DNA of 64,000 bases. Source: Elymus sibiricus (taxonomy: Eukaryota; Streptophyta; Magnoliopsida; Poales; Poaceae). The translations under genes were made by a program, and so were the position numbers. The stretch is taken from NCBI GenBank assembly GCA_039707655.1, contig CM077676.1:458728379-458792378 (forward strand), written 5' to 3'. Each line of letters begins with the position of its first letter. Within the stretch, counting starts at the first letter, position 1. This document shows positions 55,505 through 64,000 of this stretch, piece after piece. The notes under the pieces were generated by a model that searched no databases, was not told the origin of the DNA, and saw nothing but the letters and a program-made list of their open reading frames with translations.

Positions 55505-58500
55505 TGTAACACCCCGATTTTTGGCCCTTTCTTTTTCTTTTGGTTTTGCCCTGGTTTTGTTTTTGAAACAGTTTTTGGACTTGAAATCAGGGAGATCATC
55601 ATTTCTTCTTCTCTCAAGTAGTATTTCATCCTTGTATCTTTTCCTAGATCATGGCATTTCTATTCTAGTCCACCACCAAAATTCTTTTCTTAGGAAATAT
55701 TCCTTTTCTGATTAAAGGAATAGCCCTATTTGACCTAGGTTGTGAAGCAACCTATATTTCTGTCATTCCAAAAATTCCCAAATAATTCTCATAAATTCTT
55801 GGGACCATATATTCCCCAGATATGTCCAAACTCTTCCCTGCCTAGTTCAAAAATAATTCTGAAATATTCCTTTTCCAATCTGTCCAGTTGGGCACTTTGT
55901 GAAGGAAGTGTTATTTACATGTTCCTGATTGCCCTCAAAAAATTTGGGCACTCTCTCCTATCCAAATTATCACCACATGACAAAATTCAGCTCCATTTGC
56001 GTAGTTAATCTTCCTCAGCAAATTCTCAAAGTTTCTGTCCAGAAAGAAGCTTTGTGAAAGAAGTACTAGCTAGAAGTATCCAAATGAGTTGAAATTTTTC
56101 CAGGCCCTCCAAATGCCCAAATGATTCCCCTCCACCAAATTTCAGCTCCATCCAACCATTTATGTAAGCACACCTTCCAATCTTTGGTTCTGGTCAAATT
56201 TTCAGTGTATGAAGCAACTACATTTTATATGGCTTCAAAAATTCTGAAATTAATCCAGGGCCTAAAGATCCACATATCCTTTGATCATGCCAACTTTCAC
56301 ATTAGTTGGTCAAGCCATTTGCTCTACAATATTCTCCCAAGGTTCTGTGCAGAAGGGACCTTTGTGAAGGAAGTACCATTTAGGTATTTCCAAATGGCAT
56401 GAAATTTTTCCAGCATCTGGATGGTGCTAAATAATCACCCTATACTCAATTTCAGCTCAAGTCCACACTCCATGTGAGTGCATCTTCCTGCTCTAGTTTC
56501 TGTGCTGTTTTGGGTAGTTGTATTGCAACTATCTTCATATCTTGCCCAAACCATCTCAAAATTTCCAGGACTGTAGTCCTTCCTATCCTAAACCCTTGAG
56601 ACATACTTTCTGGGTCAATGGTCAAGTAACTTGACCACAACATCTAACCACAGTTGACTACAGTAACAAGTTCTTGATACATCCCATCTACCCATAGCGC
56701 TTCTGATCGATCTATCTTATCAGGGAGACTATAGGACGGGTGGACAACGCTGTGGACATGGTGTGCCTTGCCTACGTGCCCTCTCCGCGGCCGTGTACGC
56801 GGTGACTGCACTGTGGCCACGCGGTCGCGCGTGCTCTGCATGCAGCGAGCGCGCTCTGGGTGTCGTCGAGCTGCGGGCTGCTTCTGCTCGGCCGCGTCCG
56901 CACGTCCGGGGGCGCCGCACTCCCTCTCCGGCGTCCACCTGGCCGGCTGGCCCCCTCGCCCCCTCCTCCCTTCCCTCTCCTCGCGCCACGGCGGTTCTGC
57001 CATCGCCGCGCACGCGCGCACAGTGCGCTAGTGGCCGACCGCGCGTGCTCTGCCATCCCGCGTGCGCTTTCTGCCTTACCGTGTCACTGGCCCGCCGCTC
57101 AGCCTCTCTCCCGTCGCCGCAAAGCTCGCACGCGTGCCTGGAACTCTCGCCGGAGCTCGCCCATCTGGCCACGGCGGCATCCGGGCTGGAATCTCTCCCC
57201 TGCCTATATAAGAACTCCCCGACCGCGGTTCTGCTCACCACTCCTCCTCCTACTCACCAAATCGACCTCCAGAGCCACTAGCTCGAGCCGTAGCCCTCTT
57301 CTTCCTCCCCTCCGGCCAACGCTCTGCCGCTCGGCCATCTTCTCCTCAAGCTCACTCCGAGCCACCCCAGCATCAGCTGAGCCCACCATCGAGCTCCTCT
57401 CACTCCCCTTCCCCTCCTCAGCCTTCATCCCGAGCCACTCGTCGCCGGAATCGCCGAGTTCACCGACACCCGTAGCCCACCGCCGCCGGAGACGAAGGGA
57501 ACGACGTCGTCCGGCCACCATTTGAGGAGCCACGGGTACAGGCGGGTGCGCCGTCGAGTGCCCGTTCCATCCCCGCCCTCTCCCAGCTCCGCCGACGTCT
57601 CTACGCCGGCGAACGGCCGCCGGTGAGCCGCCTCCTCTCTGTTCCCTCCTCCCTCTCTTTAAAACTGATGGCTCGGTCCCACCCGTCAGCCTCACCCCGC
57701 CCCGCCGAAGCGTTTTAAGTGGAGGCATGAACCCCACTTTACGCCTTCGACGTCAGCCTCTCTGGTATTTCCAGAAAATCGGTTTAATCTAATTTTAAAT
57801 TCAGATTTGACCAAACTTTGACTGTGAATAACTCCTAAACTACAAGTCCAAATGAACTGATTCTTTTTGCACTATTTTTATTTTGGGCTCCTCTAATTTT
57901 TGGTAGAATTTGGTATTTTTATCTTCTGTCTAGAATTTCTGGACAGAAGTATTTGCTTTATGGTATATTATTAAATGCTTGCAAAAATATTTTCAGAGTG
58001 TTTGTGGTGTGTTGATGAAGACCAGGAGCTCTTCCCCTCCCTTTTGGAGCAAGGCAAGCCACACCCTCCATTTGCATGATTGCAATGCAATGTCATGGTT
58101 AATTGGAATTAAAATTTCTTAATATTGCTTTATTTAGAAATGATTTATTCATGGCATTATGATTGGATAATATGTGGGTTTGTTATTGCCATAATGATGC
58201 TTGGATCTCTAGGACTTATATTTTTGAAGATGACATGTTACTTCGAAATTTCTTATAGCAGTAGTCATGCTTTATTCTTGGTCATATTGAATGCTATATT
58301 CTCAGAGTTCATACTAATGTTATGGATACATTATGCTTTGGGATTTTGGATGGATATTGCCATGATTTTTATTACAGGTTTATATGTAACATTGGAGTAA
58401 TAGTACTAGCATAGTTATTACCTTGGGGATAAATTCCGTCATTTCGTTGGTCAGGTGCCACCGAATCGAGCTCACCAGTGCAGCCACACTTGCCTGGATG

Positions 58501-59655
58501 GGGAGGCCCTAATTCGGTCTATTGTCATGCCTCTCGCTGGTGACTCCAACTAGGGAAGGTTATGTGCTCGCGCTGCCCTGGCCTGGTAGGCGGTCATGAC
58601 CTTGTGTGCCCAAGTTGTGTTGTACCCGGGTGTCCCCGTTTGGGATGAGATTGTTTATGTTTGGCCACGACGGTGGCAGCCACAGAGGTGGCGGATGTCA
58701 CGAGTGACATCAGGGGCCACGCAGTACATAGCCCAAAGGGGAGTTTGTCGGGAGCGGCCGGGAGAGTGTCATGCAATAGATTGGTTTTGTCGGAATGTCG
58801 TTGGTCCACCCGAATGGGAGCACGAGGCCATGAGTTCAGTAGTGTGGGTACAGTGTACTAACCTCTGCAGAGTGTACAAACTATCGATAGCCGCGTCCTC
58901 GGTCATGGACACAGTTCGTTGTAGGTCACACCGTTCGATCAACACTCACAATGACGGAATGACTTATATTATAATTTATAGTTGTATATGGACAAGTAAC
59001 AGTTTGGCCGGATGCCGATGTTGACATTGGGGTGATCATCAAAATTGTGATGTGGTCATGAGGTGATCACGAGGATTTATTTGATCACGAGGTGATCGAG
59101 ATGATATGTTGCTTGGTCTGAAAGCCAAGAGTGAGATGGTTTCCGTGATTCATAATAATGGTTCATCAGTGATTCTAGCCTTACCATATTAGCTTGTGTA
59201 AATTTTACTTCCACCTCATAGTAGTTGGTAATAGTTAACCTGTTAATTGTTATGTTGTTGTGTTGCCTTAATGCTTTTGGTTGTTGTGAGCTTGCGAGTA
59301 CATTCAAAGTACTCACCTGGCTTATCATGCCAGTTTGCAGGTGATGCTGTGATTGATTGCTTGTCGTGGATTCCGTTCGTGCGAGCTAGACCGTGTCCCA
59401 GCCAGAGTCCCTGCGGAGTGGAGTTCACCACTGTCGTCGTCGTTCCGCTGCTACGAGTTGTTCCGCTGCTAGCATAGGCCTACCTTAGCAGGCGTAGTGT
59501 CGCCGTGCCATTGTAACCCGTGTAATTGCAGACCTTTGTAACCCTATCATCTGTAATAAAGCTGATTTGTTCTATGCCATGCAGTGCCGTATTCCAGAAG
59601 ACATTTCTGGGCTGGAATACGGGGCGTTCCGGTCTCTCTGAGCCGGGGTGCCACA
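55505..59655 (+). mobile_element. Solo LTR of 4.15 kb
   Basis: It starts TGTAACACCCCG, ends CGGGGTGCCACA (imperfect inverted ends) and is flanked by the 5-bp duplication CGTTG (55500-55504 and 59656-59660). A TATA box at 57205-57211 and AATAAA at 59555-59560, close to the right end, give it the layout of a single LTR with a long transcribed part. No primer site, polypurine tract or coding region is seen inside. Its size recalls large-LTR derivatives of grasses (LARD or Sukkula type), but I cannot confirm the family. Three loose repeats around CTTTGTGAAGGAAGT lie at about 55890, 56050 and 56350. Confidence 0.8.
57205..57211 (+). promoter_or_regulatory. TATA box of the solo LTR
   Basis: TATATAA lies between a GC-rich upstream stretch and a C-rich leader (CTCCTCCTACTCACC), typical of a plant Pol II start. 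Confidence 0.55.
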
Positions 59656-59733
59656 CGTTGGGTTTGACACTCTTACTTATCGAAAGAGGCTACAATTGAT
59701 CCCTTGTACTTGTGGGTTATCAAGACCTTTTTC

Positions 59734-59751
59734 TGGCGCCGTTGCCGGGGA
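59734..59751 (+). promoter_or_regulatory. P2 primer-binding site, tRNA-Asp type
   Basis: TGGCGCCGTTGCCGGGGA, eleven bases after the LTR, is fully complementary to the 3' end of plant tRNA-Asp as I remember it. Confidence 0.8.
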
Positions 59752-59872
59752 GCAACAGCGTGGGGTCAATATTCTCGTGTGTGCTTGTTTGCTTTATCAC
59801 TAAGTAGTTTTTATTTTCTGTTCCACTAAGTAGTTTTTATTTTCTGTTCTAAGTTGTTCTTTATCTTTAGTT

Positions 59873-61222
59873 ATGGATATGGAACACGAAACACCAAAAC
59901 AATTAGTTTTACTTGCTACTCATGGAAATGGGGAGCCTCCTAAAACCCTCGATGTTGGTCATGTGAAAAATATTAAACACTACTTTGATAATCCTGATAA
60001 ATCCCCATTCAACTTGATAATGGGAAATACTTTGGATCAATGGGAATACTTTAGGGATTATCACTCGTCTCAAAAAGGGAAACTCTTATGGGATCAAATT
60101 GATTATTTGCAGTGGTATGCTTGGAATTTATACTTAAGATATGATTATACTTGTTGCTCGAAGATGAAGGCTAAACACCTCCCCTTTCGATGTGAATTTA
60201 ATGATAATTAAACCTTGGCTTCTTATGCTAATGGTATATATTATTACTATGGTGTGGAACAAATAGAAGAATTTGTTGCTTTTAAGGGTGCTTATGAAAT
60301 TGAATATTTGTTTGAAAAGTATGAAAATTATGATGATGCTGTTTATAGATCTCAAAATTATGCTATACTGAAATATTGCTATGTGAATTATAAATACAAT
60401 GTCGATATTGATGAATTTCTTGAGAAGGTCTCCACTGTCCAAGAAGAGACTAATATTTTGCAGGAATCTATGGAAGAAGAAATTGTTGAAATTGTGAGCT
60501 CATTAGATGAAAAAGATGAGGAGGAGAGCGAAGAACAAAAGGAGGAAGAGAGGATTAGCTACCCATGCCCACCTTCTAATGAGAGTAACTCTTCAACTCA
60601 CACATTGTTTAATTTCCCTTCGTGCTTACCGAAGGATGAATGCTATGATGATTGCTATGATCCCTTGGATTCGTTGGAAATATCCCTTTTTGATGAAATT
60701 GATGCTTGCTATGCTTGTGGCCATGATGTCAATTTGAATTATGCTTATGAAGATGAACTTTCTATAGTTCCTTATGTTAAGAATGAAATTGTTGCTATTG
60801 CACCCACACAAGATAGTCCTATTATCTTTTTGAATTCTCCCAACTACACTATATCGGAGAAGTTTGCGTTTATTAAGGATTATATTGATGGGTTGCATTT
60901 TACTATTACACATGATGATTTTGATGAATATAATATGCATGTGCTTGCTGCTCCTAATTGCAATTATTATGAGAGAGGAACTCCATCTCCGCCTCTCTAT
61001 GTTTCCAATACGATAAAATTTCAAGAAACTATTTATACTATGCATTGGCCTTTACTTGATGTGCATGAATTGTTCTTTTATGACATGCCGATGCATAGGA
61101 AGAGAGTTAGACTCCATTGTTATGTGATATATGTTGCTTTGTGCTCACTACTAAATTACAAATCATTGTTAATTAGAATTGGCTTTGATATACCTTGGGA
61201 TCCGGGTGGATCAGTTACTTGA
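59873..61222 (+). pseudogene. P2 ORF of unknown function, one stop
   Basis: About 449 codons, homologous to the P1 ORF. It is open throughout except for TAA at 60209-60211, at a place where P1 has a sense codon. It has an acidic central part (DEKDEEESEEQKEEER) and aromatic-rich flanks, and no known domain. P1 is broken at different places, so the two copies decayed independently. Confidence 0.7.
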
Positions 61223-64000
61223 GCACTTTATGCCTAGCTTAATGGCTTTAAAGAAAGCGCTGCCTGGGAGACAACCCAGAAGTTTTAGAGAGTCATTTAT
61301 TTCTGATGTGTGCTTTTAAAAAGTAAAAAAAATAGAGGGGAACCTAAAACTTTTCAAAAAGAGAAGTGAAAGTGAGGAAGACGAGCACCGTTGAAGTGGG
61401 GGATATCCTTGGACTTGTTCATGCCCATGGAAACTTTATGAATCTTAATTGCAGAAACTTTTCAACAAAAATAATTATCCCCTTGTACAAATCCATTGTA
61501 TTATAAAAATAATGTGCCAAGATTTACCTTTAGGGTGTTTAAATTGCTTGTTTGGTGTGTGCAGTGCAAAAACAGAAACTTTTGTTGTAGTGCTTGAATT
61601 TCCATATTTTACTGGAACATGCAAAAATTCTGAAATTTTTACAAAGTACTGGTATGCAAATTTTTTATTTCTTCCTAATGTTTGAGAATTTTTGCGGTTA
61701 CAGAAGTATATGTTTCATCTGCATATTTACACTGTCCTGTTTTCACAGATTGTTGTTATAGTTTCTTTATTTGCGTATGTTTGAAATCTTATTGAGCCCC
61801 ATTGACTTGGGAGCCATAGAATTGTGATAGCATACAGTGGGTAATGTTTGATTATAATTATACAATAATGTTACAGCAGGACATGATGGGATTTGATGTT
61901 ATATGTACTAACACTTCTAATAAAAAGTTCGGTTAAGTTTTGTGTGGATGAAGTGTTCGAAGATCGAGGAGGTATCGATATGAGAGGAATAAGGAGAGGC
62001 AAGAGTTCAAGATTGGGGATGCCCAAGGTACCCCAAGTAAATACTCAAGGAGACTCAAGCGTCTAAGCTTGGGGATGCCCCGGAAGGCATGCCATCTTTC
62101 TTCTTCGACAATTATCTGTATGTTTCGGTTTTTGTTTTGTTCACATGATATGCGTAAATTCTTGGAGTGTCTTTTGTGTTTATTTTTCCTTTTTGTTTTA
62201 TGCACCATGCTGGTATGAGATAGTCCTTGGTTGATTTATAGAATGCTCTTTGCATTTCACTTATATTTTTTGGGTATGACTTTATAGAATGCTTCATGTG
62301 CTTCACTTATATCATTTGAAGTTTGGATGCATGTTTCTCTACATTTGGAAAACCGTTATTTGTAGAATGCTCTTTTGCTTCACTTATATTTATTAGAGTG
62401 TGGTCTTTTGTAGAAAGAATTAAACTCTCATGCTTCACTTATATCTATTTAGAAAGTCAACAGGAATTGGTCATTCACATGGTTAGTCATAAAATCCTAC
62501 ATAAAACTTGTAGATCACTGAATATGATAAGTTTGATTCCTTGCAATAGTTTTGCGATATTGAGATGGTAATATGTGGGAGGGACTAGTGAATGATTGTG
62601 GTTTAGTAAGAATATTGGTGTTAAGGTTTGTGATTCCCGAAGCATGCACGTATAGTCTTTAGTTATGCTAAGAAGTTGGAGCATGATTTATTATTGAGTG
62701 TCTTCCTTTGCGTGGAGGTCGGGGGCGCGCGATGGTTAACTCCTACCAACCTCCCCCTAGGGGCATGCGTAGTAGTACTTTGCTTCGAGGGCTAATAGAC
62801 TTTCGCAATAAGTATATGAGTTTTGTATGACTTATGTGAGTCCATGGATTGTACGCACTCTCACCTTTCTACAATTTGCTAGCCTCTCCGGTACCGTGCA
62901 TTGCCCTTTCTCACCTCGAGAGTTGGTGCAAACTTCGCCGGTGCATCCAAACCCCGTGATATGATACGCTCTATCACACATAAGCCTCCTTATACCTTCC
63001 TCAAAACAGCCACCATACCTACCTATCATGGCATTTCCATAGCCATTCCGAGATATATTGCCATGCAACTTCCATCATCATATACATGACTTGAGCATTC
63101 ATTGTCATATTGCTTTGCATGATCGTAAGATAGCTAGCATGATATTTTCATGGCTTGTCCATTTTTTGATATCTTTGCTACGCTAGATCATTGCACATCC
63201 TGGTACACTGCCAGTGGCATTCATATAGAGTCATCTTGTATAGTTTCTATCGAGTTGTAAGTAAATAAAAGTGTGATGATCATCAGTATTAGAGCATTGT
63301 CCCAGTGAGGAAAGTATGATGGAGACCATGATTCCTCCACAAGTCGGGATGAGACTCCGGACGATTTTTTTTAAAAGAGGCCAAAAAGAGCCCACCAAAA
63401 AAAGAGAAAAAAATGAAAAAAAAATGAGAGAAAAAGAGAGAAGGGGCAATGCTACTATCCTTTACCACACTTGTGCTTCAGAGTAGCACCATGTTTTTCA
63501 TATAGAGAGTCTCCTATATTGTCACTTTCATATACTAGTGGGAATTTTTCATTATAGAACTTAGCTTGTATATTCCGATGATGGGCTTCCTCAAATGCCC
63601 GAGGTCTTCATGAGCAAGCAAGTTGGATGCACACCCATTTAGTTTTCAGTTTGAGCTTTCATACACTTATAGCTCTTAGTGCATCCGTTGCATGGCAATC
63701 CCTACTGCTCGCATTGATATCGATTGATGGGCATCTCCATAGCCCGTTGATCCGCCTAGTTGATGCGAGACTTTCTCCCTTTTTGACTTCTCCTTATTGA
63801 TCCCTACCACCGCATTCTATTCCACCTATAGTGCTATGTCCATAGCTCACGCTTATGTATTGCGTGGGGGTTGAAAAGGCTGAAGCGCGTTAAAAAGTAT
63901 GAACCAATTGCTCGGCTGACATCGGGGTTGTACATGATTTATATTTTGTGTTAAGAAGATGGAGCATGACAAGGATATATGATTTTGTAGGGATAGCGTT
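61223..64000 (+). other. P2 3' untranslated region
   Basis: This is non-coding. To about 62650 it matches P1. From about 62670 it matches the inverse of M1 37560-38420 and further. It contains polypurine-like AAGATTGGGGATGCCC (62009-62024) and AAGCTTGGGGATGCCC (62065-62080). No LTR is reached before the window ends. Confidence 0.6.

Larger units (their letters stand above)
54040..59722 (+). repeat. P2 5' LTR, interrupted by a solo LTR
   Basis: The parts 54040-55504 and 59661-59722 join to about 1,527 bp, ending GGGTTATCA. It is related to the P1 LTRs but clearly more diverged from them than those two are from each other. Confidence 0.88.
28393..64000 (-). mobile_element. LTR retrotransposon M1, hosting all later insertions; right end outside the window
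   Basis: In genomic order: 3' LTR (28393-37005, split by P1), polypurine tract, internal region with one ORF (37006-53104, split by CACTA 2), tRNA-Asp-like primer site (53084-53067), and 5' LTR from 53105, split at 54039 by P2. Removing the insertions gives LTRs of about 1.56 kb and an internal region of about 3.7 kb. No reverse transcriptase, integrase or protease is present, so the element would depend on another element. It probably belongs to the gypsy side, judged from LTR style only. The rest of its 5' LTR should reappear to the right of the window. Confidence 0.85.
54040..64000 (+). mobile_element. LTR retrotransposon P2, 3' part outside the window
   Basis: It begins TGATATGTCTCC in the M1 LTR. 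The five bases before it are AACAT, the predicted target duplication. It contains a 5' LTR (split by a solo LTR), a perfect tRNA-Asp-type primer site, and an ORF homologous to that of P1. The long 3' region resembles M1 rather than P1. No pol genes are seen in the visible part. Confidence 0.87.

Noticed and set aside
56644..57737. Long overlapping frames on both strands in GC-rich sequence
   Set aside because: They lie across the TATA region and leader of the solo LTR. Many frames are open because of high GC; no domain is recognised.

Overview
The window looks like a Triticeae (wheat, Aegilops or barley-type) nuclear chromosome segment. It is about 95 percent transposable element. It carries giant CACTA transposons, LTR retrotransposons whose LTRs open TGATACGTCTCC with a tRNA-Asp type primer site, Stowaway MITEs ending in CTCCCTCC, Helitron-type ends and A-tailed retroposons. 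There are no operons, rRNA or tRNA genes. All family names come from recalled sequence features; no search was run.

Region 1 (1-21.4 kb). A segmental duplication has one copy at 1-938 plus 14263-14512 and a second at about 18490-19664. The first copy is split by a 13.3 kb CACTA element (939-14262, target duplication GTT). The second keeps the unoccupied site. The CACTA element carries, on the minus strand, a decayed TNP2-type transposase and a decayed second gene ending in a Ulp1-like cysteine protease domain. It also holds a 374-bp tandem array and an internal cluster of its own subterminal repeats. Next to that cluster is a possible Pol III type promoter-hairpin-oligo(T) unit. Downstream lies the only apparently intact host gene, a two-exon plant O-methyltransferase (19830-21148) with a tandemly duplicated core promoter. 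Two Helitron-like 3' ends (16.1 and 21.4 kb) bracket it.

Region 2 (21.4-28.4 kb). This holds low-complexity and unassigned sequence, a tail-only retroposon insertion, a third copy of a 640-bp retroposon, and a broken plant-mobile-domain gene. That gene runs in frame into a fragment of a copia integrase.

Region 3 (28.4-64 kb). One minus-strand LTR retrotransposon (M1) begins at 28393 and is still open at the right window edge. Its 3' LTR is split by a complete plus-strand element (P1, 28980-36023, ATGAT duplication). Its internal region is split by a second CACTA element (38981-51378, AAG duplication). Its 5' LTR is split by a plus-strand element (P2, from 54040). P2's own LTR is split by a 4.15 kb solo LTR (55505-59655, CGTTG duplication). 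P1, P2 and M1 carry a single ORF of unknown function and no recognisable pol, so they are probably non-autonomous. The second CACTA encodes a TNP2 transposase broken by one stop codon, a Ulp1-like protein whose nucleophile position is Asp, and a small intact protein with an RNase H1-type hybrid-binding domain and a C-terminal membrane helix.

Both CACTA elements, although their terminal repeat motifs are unrelated, share one layout: TNP2 driven from the right end, and a second gene starting just beyond an internal cluster of the same motif found at the ends. This shared layout, the candidate small RNA unit and the hybrid-binding protein are the observations most worth testing.
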